DNA of 64,000 nucleotides from Pseudoips prasinana. Taxonomy: Eukaryota > Arthropoda > Insecta > Lepidoptera > Nolidae. The translations under genes and the position numbers were made by a program. Positions 11,065 through 22,654 of this stretch are shown here, in pieces (positions within the stretch are counted from its first letter, which is position 1; every line of letters begins with the position of its first letter). The stretch covers positions 24,576,001-24,640,000 of the forward strand of contig OX621238.1 of assembly GCA_951640165.1 (NCBI GenBank), written 5' to 3'. The notes under the pieces were generated by a model, which saw only the letters and a list, made by a program, of their open reading frames with translations, was not told the origin of the DNA and searched no databases.

Positions 11065-11560
11065 AAACTGGGACATCTACCACCTGATCCTAAACAAGGC
11101 AGAGCCTGTACTGCGACAACCAGTCAACTGATAAACATGGTTATACAATTCTAAATATAAACAAATTAAAGATAAATTACAATCAGATACAGAACAAATA
11201 AGCAAAACTGAAGTGGCAGTGGGCGGGGCACATATCTCGTAGAACCGACGGCTGCTGGTAAGGTTCTCGAGTGGCGATCACGAACGGGAAGACGCAGCGT
11301 GAACAGGCGCCCTACAAGATAGACCGATGATCTTGTGCGGGTCGCTGGAAACTGCTGGATGCGAATAGCGCAAGACCGGCAATTGTGGAGATCTTTGGGG
11401 GAGGCCTTTGTCCAGCAGTGGACGTCTTTCAGCTGATATGATGATGACAGAACAAATAAGCGTGTTTACACAGAGATTTGTCACACAGATCACACAGAGA
11501 AAGGTGGGGATCGAATCCACGACCTCTGACTTATCAGTGAGGGTTATAAAAGCCAAAATC
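11065..11560 (-). repeat. SINE-D split by an RTE-type LINE tail
   Basis: The left part (11065-11203) is the complement of the SINE-D tail and body (CCTGATCCTAAACAAGGCAG, then ACAATCAGATACAGAAC). The right part (11447-11560) is the loop and tRNA-like head, including the B box complement GGGGATCGAATCCACGACC. The two parts are separated by the insertion at 11204-11446, and the 15 bp at the junction are repeated on both sides. Confidence 0.8.
11204..11446 (+). mobile_element. 5'-truncated RTE-type LINE tail inserted in SINE-D
   Basis: The 243-bp insert encodes the degraded C terminus of an RTE-type reverse transcriptase. In two frames one reads KWQWAGHISRRTDG and then KVLEWRSRTGRRSV, TDDLVRVAGN, AQDRQLWRSLGEAFVQQWTS, so there is one frameshift plus a stop. 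It ends in an ATGATGATG tail. Identical 15-bp duplications, ACAGAACAAATAAGC, flank it at 11189-11203 and 11447-11461. Confidence 0.88.
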
Positions 11561-12869
11561 ATTGCCGCTTACCGCTGTGAAAACTAACACTAAATTTTCA
11601 GTGTCGAAACATTGTAAAGGTCACAGGGTAACTGTCGAATCTACCCCTGTCAGTCAATAAGTCACACTTCGCACTGTTCGACTGTGATAATGGCAGTAGC
11701 TATAGTATCGTACTCACTTAACTATCATTGACATAATAGTAGGGGCCACAATAGTTAATAGTTAAGTCTTAAGCAAATAGACATTCCTTGTTTAAGACCT
11801 CGTAATTACCATTGTTTGAAAGCAGCTTCTTTTATTAATACCTTTCCTGACTTTTCTATCACTCAACGGAAATAAGGAAGAATAAAATGTATAATGTTAA
11901 ATTGATGTCATGTTAAGAACTATATTCTCTGGAATAAAGAGTCATTATTATTTTTTCTAATAACGCCTATATTTTAAAAATAAATATTTGTTATATTGTT
12001 ATTATGTAAAAATTAAATAAATTCTTTGGATAATATCCATATACACGTTATTTATATTGTAGAATGACATACTATGTGTATTTACGTATGAACGTTTTGG
12101 TAGATACATAAAAAAGGTTTTGTTTTGTTTACGTGGTAAATATTTGGTAACATTAGGGTTTTCGAAAACAATAAAGAGAAATCTTACAATGTTTCAGCGT
12201 CTTATAAACCGCATAACAAACAAATTGGAGGAAAAGGGTGCTTTTTAACCCAAAGTGTGAAATGATTTACATACCTACCTAACTTTTTACACAGGATTTT
12301 CTATTATAATACGTCATTGAATATTAATCAAGTTCAATGCTCATATTGAGTGGACGTTATGTACAAGGACTCTGCTGCGGGTTAGACTGAAATCTACCAA
12401 AAACGCACATTTTCTCTAAATAAAATTAGTTCATTTTCAGTACGAGACTAGTTACATCAAGTAGCTTCTATTCAACAAAATAATTAACAAAATTCGTATT
12501 CGTTTTATATTTATTTTGTTGGGTGTAGGAATAAAAATGCGAAAAACCTGTATAAACTATGGCGTTTCTTGTACACTAACTACGGTACTTTATAAAAGAC
12601 GGTAGACTAGTAAAAAGTTGCTTTTTGACGCTCGTATGGGTTAGTAAAATATGAGTGGTTTTCCAATCAACTATAATGTGTTGTAAGAAATCAAATCAAT
12701 TGCGATCAAATTTGGCAACTAAGCAAGTTAATTACTTAGATACTATTACTATTCGAGCACTGCACTGATATTAATATCTATTAATAACTAGAGATCAAAC
12801 TATCGGCAATCTCGGCCGCTATTTATACCTTTGCTGTGTGGTGACGGCGGTGAATTTCAGAATATCATC
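11561..12869. other. No gene seen
   Basis: 1.3 kb of AT-rich DNA with stops in all frames. Confidence 0.45.
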
Positions 12870-13010
12870 ATCCATCTCATCCTGTCGGGGGCGTAGCAGT
12901 CTACCCGAGGGGTAACTTCTTTCTGAGTACTATGACCATCATACTGCAATCACCAACCCGCCGGCCAAGCGTGGTGATTATAGCATATCCCCCAAGTAGA
13001 TATCGTACTT
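12870..13010 (+). repeat. Dispersed LINE-tail-like repeat (family F)
   Basis: Shares GAGTACTATGACCATCATAC, AACCCGCCGGCCAAGCGTGG and TGATTATAGCATATCCCCC with repeats at 19368, 31980 and 48895. The copy at 19368 continues into a GTCCAACAGTGGACGTC...GATGATAATGATGA ending like RTE tails, so the family is probably a LINE 3' end. Confidence 0.55.
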
Positions 13011-13030
13011 ACTATCTTATACAGGCATGC

Positions 13031-13085
13031 AAAAAGAAATGCTTCAGAAAAGAGCCATCACACTTTTTCTGAAAGCATTTCTTTT
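13031..13085. repeat. Inverted repeat of about 20 bp
   Basis: AAAAGAAATGCTTCAGAAAA is mirrored by TTTTCTGAAAGCATTTCTTT about 14 bp downstream, with one extra base. No ORF; a degraded MITE is possible. Confidence 0.55.
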
Positions 13086-14861
13086 GGCATTATTTTGGAG
13101 GGAGGCTGCCGTTCCACCGGACTATACATAAGTTGATGTCACAAAAACCAGCGGGGTTAAGCAGCTTTATTTGTGGCTTGCAACCACAACATACAAACAC
13201 GTTTACGTTTGTGACTCAACTTTTACCCAACCGCATACATCCCAGATCCTTTACAGTTTAAGCAGAATATCATTAACTCTGGTTAGATAGATATTACTAC
13301 AAATATGTTAAGGGGTTATTTAAATGAGTATGCTCTCTTTTTGTGAGATAGTAGAGGTACCTAATACTTGCTTGACGAATTCTTACGAAAACGTAATAAT
13401 GTCATTATTATTTATTTGTGTATTATTTTAGTGCTATATAAAATATATATATAGGTAATATTTTAGTAGCTAAACTAACTTATTATCTCGTTGTAGAAAA
13501 AAAAACTTGAAAGGTGTCAAGGGACACCCGGATGGAACGCAGTTATTTTTTATTATTTATTATGTACATAAAACCTGTATACACTCAAAAAAATAATCGT
13601 CGCGGCACCACACTGTTCAATGCGAAATAGAAAGACGAAACGAAAATATCTGGCTTGCTTTCTATAAGAGTGGGAGAGAGACAGACAGAGAAACATGCGC
13701 ACGCCGCAAGACTTACGATAGCTTACTATAGCAAAAAGTGTCGTTACAACTTTTCGTCTTAATTTTTTCCGTCTAGCCCCATTTCGCAACGCGCGATAAG
13801 GAACTTCGTTCCAATAAATATACTAAAACATTTATGTTTTGATTACAAATGTTTCAGTTTTGTTTTGTTTAAAAGTATGTTTTAGTTTTCTTAGTTTATC
13901 TAATATAATTTTCAGTATTTTTGTGCTACTATTATAACCTTTACTTGTGCATTGAATTATATAGACCTAAGAAACAATGTAATGACTACTCGTTATCTAA
14001 ATAAATCCCTACTCTGTGCTGTTTGCTGGTTAAGAGTGTCACCGGTAAAAAAAATGTCAATAAATAAAAAAAATATGAATTGTCGTGGACCTTATAATTA
14101 AAATTTATAATCGATATAAAAATGTCGTTAAATATTTACGTAAATATTTAACAACTGTTATTTTTAGTTTAGTTATTACCTCTTTAAAGCTTCACAAACT
14201 TCCCAGATCAGTGAAGAGATGCTGTCATTTTAACATTTTTATTAATAAGTAGGAAACAAGAGATTACATTTTTTTTTAAATATTCTATTTGAACTGTTTT
14301 AAAGAAACATGCAACCGAATTCAACTTTTCTTTATACAACCCATTTTCACAAAATATATATCAAAATCAAATAAAAAAATGTCTTTATTTACTACACGTA
14401 GTTGTTAGAGATTATATATGACACCATTTTGAAAGCATTGCCGAAAGTTTTCATTATTATCTACACTAAGTTTCATTTTTTTGTGTAATGTAAAATACAT
14501 GACGCTCTTCCTCTTTAGACGTATCTTAATATTATGTGGGGTAAGGAAATATATAAACCCTTTCTAAATTTTAAATCGCTAAGAACATCTAGCTGCAGCC
14601 AGTTTAAAATATCTACTCAACAATAATAAATATAATAATATGATAAGCGATAATTTATTGACCTTTACGATATAGACGGCATACGATATATATTTTCATT
14701 CAGACGATTTATATACACACTTACTGTACAGTGTACCTACATTATAAATTAATGCAGACAGATAACCTATTTTAATAATCTCAGTTGTATTTTGTTACTC
14801 TAATTGCTTAAAACATCTAAGTAGTATTATATCTGTGGTGGCACGAATATGATTTATATAC
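13086..14861. other. No gene supported; a GC-richer patch at 13580-13800
   Basis: Mostly AT-rich. At 13580-13800 a patch with CpG-containing sequence (GTGCCGCGACGAT on the minus strand; GCGCACGCCGC on the plus) contains a 78-codon minus-strand ORF rich in Arg, Ser and Phe that looks like translated repeat, not a protein. I suspect a dispersed repeat but cannot name it. Confidence 0.35.
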
Positions 14862-14907
14862 GGTTTTATCTTCCACTCGTTTATACTTTCAAGTTGAAGA
14901 TAAAACC
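14862..14907. repeat. 12-bp hairpin
   Basis: GGTTTTATCTTC at 14862-14873 and GAAGATAAAACC at 14896-14907 are exact complements. Confidence 0.55.
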
Positions 14908-15038
14908 TAAAACACGAACACTACTCAACAACATAGTTCGTGTAGGGATATTAATCACAGAATGAAGTAAAGTCATAAATATTTCTCAACTTTACCTTTA
15001 TTTTATAACACCGACTTCTACCCGCGTACCACGTACTC

Positions 15039-15153
15039 ACGGCTACATATCAAGCTATACATTTCCAATAAAAGTTAACCTCTCGTCGTATGACAATCCT
15101 ATAGAACGCGAGATAAGCTTATACTGGAAAGTATAGCTTGATATGTAGTTGTG
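15039..15153. mobile_element. Fold-back MITE-like element
   Basis: Arms of about 28 bp: CTACATATCAAGCTATAC at 15043-15060 and GTATAGCTTGATATGTAG at 15131-15148 pair exactly, with flanking bases continuing imperfectly on both sides. The spacer is about 65 bp. It sits immediately left of a SINE-H head. Confidence 0.65.
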
Positions 15154-15163
15154 TGCATGTGGT

Positions 15164-15370
15164 CTGCCTCGTTAGTCTAGCGGCAAATTGTTCAACCGCA
15201 AATAATTAAGTTTTTGGTTCTAACCCCGGGTCGATCGGAAAAAAATTATATTGGCATTTTTCTCAGTATTAGCCCGGAGCCAGGCATGGGGGAGAAACAA
15301 CGTTTACTTCCAGAAAGATGGAATTTATGGTTCGCTTAACATATATTTCCTGATCATAAATAAAATTTAA
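15164..15370 (+). repeat. SINE-H, tRNA-headed
   Basis: The head TGCCTCGTTAGTCTAGCGGC resembles a tRNA A-box region; a B-box-like segment GGTTCTAACCCCGGGTCG follows, then an A-rich stretch and GTATTAGCCCGGAGCCAGG. Minus-strand copies are at 57896 and 60071. The anticodon arm is degenerate, so a working tRNA is unlikely. Confidence 0.55.
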
Positions 15371-15659
15371 GGACGAATATTCTCTACCATCGCTTACTAT
15401 ATCAAACTCTATTCTTAGAACAGTCATCAACAGTAGTAGCTACAATTACAGTTAATTACGAGTATTACTTCTCTACTATAAACTTTCGAAGAGTTATTTA
15501 AAGCGGCATACGCCAATTAATTAGGCGGAGTTCCTTGAATTTCCACCGATCTTGTGTTGTAAATGCCAAATAATTAATATAATAATTATTTTATTGTAGT
15601 CAAGCTACTTCTGTTGCTAACGAATGGTTTTCTACTATCATATAATATAATACTTTAAT

Positions 15660-15835
15660 ACATAGACTTACGCCTGTTTCCCAGAGGGGTAGGCAGAGAC
15701 AACGGATTTTCATTTGCCACAATCTTTGCACACCTCTTTGCCTCGTTTACTGACATTATATTCTTCATACATGCTCGCCGGTTTAGGGTACTTCTGACCT
15801 GGCCTTTCTTGAGTACCTCTCCGATTTGGTAAGAG
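15660..15835. repeat. Likely lepidopteran dispersed repeat
   Basis: CGCCTGTTTCCCAGAGGGG and TAGGCAGAGACAACGG look like a motif I recall from many lepidopteran intergenic sequences; the remaining segment to 15835 has similar composition. Identification is from memory of the motif only. Confidence 0.4.
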
Positions 15836-16674
15836 AAAGTTCATTAAAATATGATACGAAATAATACATCTCATAATTTATACTGCTTATAACTGATCAT
15901 AAAATGACAATGACACTTCTGTAAAGAGCGTCGCTGTTGTTTTATCTATAACCTCTAATAAATGAACCCCTTTAAAAGATCATTCCGTGACTATCGGAAA
16001 AACAACCCGAAATGTTAACACAATTTTCAACAAAAATATTGGCAGTATAATCCAATATTTACACTGATGTGGAAAAGTAAGACGTAAACTGAAAATGATT
16101 AACATAAATATTCCTAAAAATATAAAGAGAGAATCGTCGAGTGCGATTTACTGTACTATATGTTTATGCTTGAATAATTTTACATACCTACCTACATGAA
16201 ATTCTCGTTTGAAGAATCACTGATAAATTATGTAGTTAAATTACAGGGAAATAGTATTTTAGTTGGGGTTTGTACATTCATCACTCATATGTACACTGTA
16301 TACTGGTTTCTATATATCTCTGGCTCTGCAAAGTTACATTTCAACGAAAAATGTTAAATAATGGTGAGTTATGGTAGGATTTGCGCTTATTGCGAAGCTT
16401 TATCGTGTATTAAATTTGACTTGACATATCTGATCAAATTATTCACTAAACGAATATAATGTCATAGACATGTGTGCTGTTGTCCGATCGATATCATGCA
16501 GATTTCCTATTAGTTTCGGCTACTAAGCATAGATGGCACTAACATCAAATCGTACTTTGAATGATTGGACCCTTTATAATGCAGAAGATATATTTCTAAT
16601 TATTAGCTTTGAACTTAATTTAAAGTCATATACAGGTCAAAATCTGGAGGCAGTTATTTTTCCCGTGGAAGTGT
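15836..16674. other. No gene seen
   Basis: AT-rich spacer without ORFs or nameable repeats. Confidence 0.45.
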
Positions 16675-16748
16675 TCAGTCATTGCTTTGCAAAACTTGAT
16701 GTCTTTTGATTGTGTAACAATATGATTAATAATATATTTAAAAAGACC

Positions 16749-16910
16749 ATGGATCATAAATGTTTCGTTAAAACGATAATATTTTGGTACTTTTATTGTA
16801 AATTAGTACCGCAAGTTTATTCTGATTGCGGCATGTGGGAAGTCTGTTCACCCGTATATCACTCGGTACCGTACGAAGATAATAATGAGTTTAATAAATC
16901 TGATTCATAA
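16749..16910 (+). CDS. Candidate short secreted peptide precursor (53 aa)
   Basis: The ORF opens with a strong start context (ACCATGG) at 16749. In-frame codons upstream would add nine residues from 16722, but the downstream Met has the better context. Residues 1 to about 25 are MDHK followed by a hydrophobic stretch rich in Phe, Ile, Trp and Tyr, which could be a signal peptide or signal anchor, with plausible cleavage after VYS. The remainder, DCGMWEVCSPVYHSVPYEDN and a short acidic tail, has exactly two Cys six apart, which could form one disulfide ring as in some neuropeptides. An arthropod initiator-like TTCAGTCATT lies at about 16675. I do not recognise the family. The Lys inside the hydrophobic stretch and the lack of neighbouring exons weaken the case; it may be a chance ORF. 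Confidence 0.28.
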   Translation: MDHKCFVKTIIFWYFYCKLVPQVYSDCGMWEVCSPVYHSVPYEDNNEFNKSDS

Positions 16911-17757
16911 TGTATGCTGTCGTCACACGGCCACATCAAGTAATTTTGTCGTATATCGCGACATTGCGTCATAATAAAGAAACCGAAACAACTCCCTTAG
17001 TGTTTCTATATCCGTGACCTGAATACCCTTATGTACCAGTAACGGAATGTTTTGCGCTATAAGCTATCTATTCAAACCTAGTCGAAAGCCGCCTGTGCAT
17101 TTTACCGTGAAAGCTTACCTTACTAATGTAGGAAATAAGGCTTTTGAAATGATTCGACATCAAAGTATAAAACTGAATTAATACAGTACGGATATCATTG
17201 AATTGCTTTCAATATTAATCTTATAAAAGTGAAAGGTCACTTATTCACTTACAGACTAACCACGCTATCTCTGAAACTACTTAAAATATGAAGAGGAAGT
17301 TTTAATATATTATAGTTTTGCGAATAATGGCGTTCTAATGGGGCTAGCGGTTCTATGCTATCGTATCTCATGCGTGGGCGAAACTGCCTGCTTAGGCTAG
17401 TATTTGATTGTCCTTAAGTACTATTGTTTCACCTAAATTCCTCAGTTGGCTTGCATTGGATCCATTAGCAGAATTAAAGTATGACCGCTGTCGTACACAT
17501 AAGATACAGTCCAAGAACAACTTCCTGAACTACTTCAATATAGATAGAGCACAATAGAGACGGTTTAATTAAAATATATAACTAAGTAATAAGAAAATGT
17601 TGCTTTTATAAAAACTTTAACAAAAATAATATAACGGTAAACTAAATCTCAAACTTTGATGTCTGCAATTTAATATAAGTAATTTTAAGAGAATAAAATA
17701 TATAACTGTTTTGACTATATACAAGCATATTTCTAATTCTTAATGTGGTTGTAGGAA
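16911..17757. other. No gene seen
   Basis: AT-rich; no polyadenylation signal or exon could be tied to the upstream ORF with confidence. Confidence 0.4.
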
Positions 17758-18006
17758 TAAAATAATATCCTGGGGGAATTATTTACACACGGCCATCAGA
17801 TCCCAAACTAAGCAGACCTTGTACTATGGAAACCAGATAACTGATACTACTTTTCTTTTTGTGAATACATACTTATATAGATAAATTACACCCAGACTCA
17901 GGACAAACAGACATGTTCATGCACACAAATATCTGTCCTGGGTGGGAATCGAACCCATGACCTCCAGCGTGACAAGCAAACATGACAACCACGCCAACCA
18001 GCCCAT
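17758..18006 (-). repeat. SINE-B, near full length
   Basis: Complement of the tail TATCCTGGGGGAATTATTTA and CCATCAGATCCCAAACTAAG, body ACACCCAGACTCAGGACAAA, and B box complement GGGAATCGAACCC. The head is GTTGTCATGTTTGCTTGTC, slightly shorter than in other copies. Confidence 0.85.
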
Positions 18007-19327
18007 TGATCAATATACATGCTGTATTTTATTCATATATATTTTGTTAATGTAATTTTCAGTCTGTAGCTCATAAATGCTAATTTGATGATGATATTTC
18101 TAGCGAGAGCTCTAAATTTTCTAACAATTCAGTCTTCAGTCGTAATGCGATACAGAAACAAATTCAGAAATGGTTCTCAATTGTGATAGTACTTGTTACA
18201 TTGCTCTTATTCTGTTATAACATTTCTTCTTAAAAGTAAATTAATCCTCCTGCTGCTGCTGTTAATTTTTTTAAATAGAAAATCTTATTTCTTTTTATTA
18301 TAATTAATCCTGATATAGGTAGTCTACGCCTACGGGATTCAGGTTTGGAGAGATACAGTTTATTAAATTCAAATTGAAAAGACAGTCGACGTGTACTAGA
18401 TAATAACGTTATAACGTTTCATGTGTAATTTTAGTGATGTCCTGGTCGAATGTTAACGTCATGTTAGTCGAATTTTAAGCTCAACAGAGACCAGTCATCT
18501 ATACGAGACATATCCCTTAAACTGGCAAAATGCCAATGGATGCTTTGCGCTACTATTATTACTCGTAAATGAAAATTGTAAATAGAATTTGAGCAATGTA
18601 AAATAATATTATAATTAACAAGTGTGTGCGTAAATTGATGTAGTTACTATTCTCTCGGTCTTGACTCTGGTAGGTCTGAGCGGACGGGACAGCTTTAGGT
18701 ACTTTTGGAAGAACGTGATAATTACACCTCCTTCTTCATTAACAAGGGGGTAAGGAAGTGTAAGAAGGTGGTGCTACAACCTAATTTTTTTTATAAATAC
18801 TTATTAATATAAATTCAAATTACCAAAACAAAATATTATTTAGTACCTAAACTGACACATACCAAAATTAACAAGAAGCTGACATAGTTTAATGTATTCC
18901 ATGACTTTAATTAAATTTAACCTAGGTTAAGATACTTCTAACATTTAAATTTTGTACGTCATTAACTTGGCAAAACATAGCGGTTTACCTTTATAACACC
19001 TATATAATATGTACCTATGTTTACGAAAAAAAGACGTGTGGCACTCGGAGACTGCCGCGGTAAAGCTATTGCATAGCATTTTTTATCAACTTATGCAATT
19101 AGAATTATTTATTTATTTTATAATACTGCATTTGTGATATTAATAATAAAATGAATGCATATAGAGTACTAACTCATTTTGTTTCTCTATTTTTTCGTGA
19201 CTTTCTTCATTAATAAATGCACTTTGTTTATTCATATTTAAAACAGGTGTTAGGTTTTTTTCGTTGCGGAATTTCTGGATTCGGTCCCCACGCTCAAGGC
19301 CCGCGATAGAAGCTATGCATCCTGTGA
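18007..19327. other. No gene seen; short dispersed-repeat-like patch at 19035-19105
   Basis: Mostly AT-rich. GTGTGGCACTCGGAGACTGC followed by CGGTAAAGCTATTGC near 19038 stands out in composition and could be repeat-derived. Confidence 0.35.
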
Positions 19328-19347
19328 GGGGGGGGGGGGGGGGGGGG
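19328..19347 (+). repeat. Poly(G) tract of 20
   Basis: An uninterrupted run of 20 G residues next to the left end of a LINE-tail-like repeat. It could form a G-quadruplex, and its length may be unreliable in the assembly. Confidence 0.9.
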
Positions 19348-19367
19348 TAAAAATCACCCGAGGACAT

Positions 19368-19530
19368 ACTTACCAGAGAACGGGCAGCAGCATCCCTCTG
19401 CCTACTATGTGCACTATACTGCGATCGCCAACCCAGCTCCCAAGCGTGGTGATTCTGTCTTATCCATTCTTGGGGGAGGCTCTTGTCCAACAGTGGACGT
19501 CATTCGACTGACGTGATGATAATGATGAAA
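19368..19530 (+). repeat. LINE-tail-like repeat (family F)
   Basis: Contains CCAGAGAACGGGCAGCAGC, GCGATCGCCAACCCAGCTCC and AAGCGTGGTGATTCTGTC, then a GGGGGAGGCTCTTGTCCAAC and AGTGGACGTCATTCGACTG ending with a GATGATAATGATGA tail. The ending is shared with RTE-type tails, which supports a LINE origin. Confidence 0.6.
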
Positions 19531-20821
19531 TTATAACAAAATTTTACGTTTTACAAATATTTTCCTAACTTGATTAAGCCAATAAGGTTAATCCAAGCCG
19601 CCTCAATAAATCAATAAACTTTTTATCAAAATCTGTTTTAGGCCGTAATTGCTTCCGATAAATAACAAAGGGCTCTATTTATTGGATCTTATTACATGCT
19701 ACGGAAGTTATGGTACTCGGATATTAGACTTCAGCGCTTTATATTGGTTTTAATTCATTTTATTTGGCACATGAATGGACAAGGTGATGACATTTTTGCA
19801 GAACTTTTTATTGTGTTGCTTCTATTTAGTAAATAATAACATAATCGTATCATAATTTACCAGATAGAGAAGTCGCGGGGAGTTTCTGGTATATTTATGT
19901 AATAGGGACGTTATAATTTAATAGAAATATTGCGGTTTGAGACGGAATATCGTACTACAAATCTTGATTTATTTAGAAGACCTAACAGGAATCACTGTAG
20001 CTTAATGCCTAAACTACTAACTATGCTTAACAATCCAAAAAATTAAAAGATTTGCAAACGATTTCATCCATTCAATTTTGTTACTTAACTTACAACACTC
20101 CAATTACTGGCCAACCAGAAGAAAATGTGTATTAGTCTTGGATTTATAGAATACTGTCTTCTTACAATAAAATAAAAATAAAATAAAAAAGGTTTTTATT
20201 CACGTAGACTTTAAAAAAGCGCTTGTAAATAGTCAGAACATGTTTGTAGTAATATAGTTGTATACATTAGATATTATTTCTAGTAACATAGATATTTAGG
20301 TACATCTTGTATGAAAACATTTATAAAATTTATTTTATTACAGAAATGATATTTAGCTAGCTCGTATCAAGTTATTGTCAAGAGATTATGATTAATTATC
20401 TAGTTTAAGTCTAATATTTTTACTACATATTGTCAATGGTTCTGTCTATATTAAAGGTATTATTATTATGACGGACCTTGTGTTAATAACGACGGTCGCG
20501 CTTTAATGCTACCACCGGATCAAATGCGCCCCAACTGAGAAGACCCAGCGAAACAAACTCAGTGGGTTCATCTACTACCGGTTTCAACACGACCCAGTTG
20601 AGACGGTCCGGCGAAACATACTCAAGCGGGCATGAACACGGGATTTGGTCCAATTAGAGTAATTATTTAGTAGGCAAACACAATATATGCTCGATCGGTT
20701 GTCTGAATGCTTATTATTTTAGATTATATTTAGGTATACAAAAGAAAAACTTCGAAACAATAACATTATTCATTTTGAGACAGAGTCAATAATTTTAAAT
20801 TAAGTATATGATAGCAATCAT
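19531..20821. other. No host gene seen; right part probably the 3' UTR of the LINE at 20822
   Basis: The stretch left of the LINE ORF is its downstream side. An A/T-rich simple tract at about 20168-20192 (repeats of AAAAT) may mark the LINE's 3' end, since CR1/jockey-like copies often end in short repeats; the exact end was not resolved. Confidence 0.35.
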
Positions 20822-22654
20822 TTACAGATAGTTCACGTAACACAGCAGATCAGTCATGTCTCCAGCGAGCAATGTGCAGGTAGGAAGTGAGAGCCAGACG
20901 TCTTTGTCATCGATGTACTCTTTAGTGGTGTAATAACCCCTAGCCATAAGTATACGTTTAATATGTGTTTTAAAACTTGTGTCAGGCAGATCAGTAATTT
21001 GAGTAGGAAGCTTGTTATAAAACCTAATACAATTTCCTAAAAATGATTTATTAGTTTTGCTTACTCTAAAGCCTGGCATGGCTAGTTTGTTTTTATTCCT
21101 AGTATTTATATTATGCAGTTCACTTTTCTTTTTATAATTATGAATATTTTTTCTAACAAACATTATATTCTGATATATATATTCCGATGGCACAGTAAGT
21201 ATATTTATTTCTTTAAACAAATTTCGCAAAGAATCGCGATTGCCTAAACCATAAATGGCTCTGACTGCTCTTTTCTGCAATACAAAAATAGTACCTATGT
21301 CAGCCGCCGAACCCCACAGCAGAATGCCATACGACATAATGCTATGAAAGTACGCGAAATACACTAATCTAGCAGTTTGTTTATCTGACAATTGCCTTAT
21401 TTTCCAGACAGCATAGGAAGCCGAACTTAATTTACCTGCTAACTTTTCAATCTGAGGACCCCATTGCAATTTTGAATCAAGTGTCAATCCTAAAAATACG
21501 GTCGATGGGACTAGATCTAATATTTTCGCATTAAGTGCAACTGTTGGTACAATTTGAGTCACATTCGGCAATGAGAACCTGATGCATTTAGTTTTCCCTG
21601 CATTTAACAAGAGATTATTTGCCGAAAACCATTCTGATATAAAGCTGAGTGTTTTATTATGCTCAATAAGATCTTTATCCTTTCTATTTACTTTAAATAT
21701 GAGCGATGTATCATCAGCGAACAAAACTATGTCTGATACTTTCTCTACCAGATAAGGGAGATCATTTATATAAACTAGAAATAAAAATGGGCCCAATATA
21801 GATCCTTGGGGCACCCCCATTTTCACAGGATGACGTGCCGAAATGGCACCGCCTATCGAAACCATCTGTTGTCGCCCCGATAAATAGGACATCACAAGAT
21901 CAAGAGATGTGCCAGATATTCCATTGTACTTCAGTTTAACAACGAGCGTACGATGATCAACGCAATCAAAGGCCTTAGAGAGATCACAGAAAACTCCCAG
22001 CGCATCCTGTGATCCCTCCCAAGCCTCCAATATTGACCTAATTAATGTGCAACCTGCATGCTGAGTAGAGCGGCCCCTTGTAAACCCGAACTGCTTGTTA
22101 TGCAATATCTCATTCACGTTAAAGTGCGACAACATTTGGCTGAGCATCAGCTTTTCAAATATTTTACTTAAAGCTGGTAGTATTGAGATAGGCCTATAAT
22201 TCGTGGCATTTTTTGAACAACCTGCCTTGAAAATGGGTATTATCTTACTTATTTTCATTAAATCGGGAAAGACACCATCACTTATACAGCCATTGAAGAT
22301 GGCTGCAAGGATTGTAGCAATGTTTAGTATGATTGATTCAATTGCTTTAACAGACAGTCCCCACAAATCTTCTGTGCCTTTCCTTTTAATACTCTTAAAA
22401 GCTTTTATAATATCATCACTTGTTACGGATTTAAAACTAAAGTTAGGTACAGTTTGTTTTACGCTTTGATTTAAAAAGAGTTCGGCCACATCTGGTGATG
22501 ATGCGAGACACTTAGTAATATCCACGGGTATATTTGCAAAAAAAGCAGCTAAAAAATTGGCAATGGTAAGCTTGTCTGAAACCAGTTCATCACCAATATT
22601 CAATACTAATGTTTGATCTCTTGATCTACTTTTACAAGTGTACCTACTTAGCAT
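20822..22654 (-). CDS. 5'-truncated LINE reverse transcriptase
   Basis: A 610-residue open frame from a jockey/CR1-group LINE. It lacks the endonuclease domain and ORF1, so the insertion is 5'-truncated, which is the usual fate of such copies. Reverse transcriptase spans about 130-400: NYRPISILP at 152-160, catalytic Asp224 in VFCDLSKAFD, GVPQGSILGP at 280-289 and FADD at 312-315. The C-terminal part has LLWGSA, LQKRAVRAIYGLG and FYNKLP segments. The frame is intact for 1.8 kb, so the insertion is probably young. The first Met lies just inside the linker before the RT, so it is the truncation point rather than a genuine start. It differs clearly from the LINE at 4182 and is a separate family. 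Confidence 0.88.
   Translation of the reverse strand: MLSRYTCKSRSRDQTLVLNIGDELVSDKLTIANFLAAFFANIPVDITKCLASSPDVAELFLNQSVKQTVPNFSFKSVTSDDIIKAFKSIKRKGTEDLWGLSVKAIESIILNIATILAAIFNGCISDGVFPDLMKISKIIPIFKAGCSKNATNYRPISILPALSKIFEKLMLSQMLSHFNVNEILHNKQFGFTRGRSTQHAGCTLIRSILEAWEGSQDALGVFCDLSKAFDCVDHRTLVVKLKYNGISGTSLDLVMSYLSGRQQMVSIGGAISARHPVKMGVPQGSILGPFLFLVYINDLPYLVEKVSDIVLFADDTSLIFKVNRKDKDLIEHNKTLSFISEWFSANNLLLNAGKTKCIRFSLPNVTQIVPTVALNAKILDLVPSTVFLGLTLDSKLQWGPQIEKLAGKLSSASYAVWKIRQLSDKQTARLVYFAYFHSIMSYGILLWGSAADIGTIFVLQKRAVRAIYGLGNRDSLRNLFKEINILTVPSEYIYQNIMFVRKNIHNYKKKSELHNINTRNKNKLAMPGFRVSKTNKSFLGNCIRFYNKLPTQITDLPDTSFKTHIKRILMARGYYTTKEYIDDKDVWLSLPTCTLLAGDMTDLLCYVNYL

Noticed and set aside
13553..13789. 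78-codon minus-strand ORF
   Set aside because: Composition suggests repeat sequence; no motif, start context or splice signal supports a gene.
19140..19490. 116-codon minus-strand ORF with a proline run
   Set aside because: The proline run is the G20 tract read on the other strand and the rest is a LINE-tail-like repeat.
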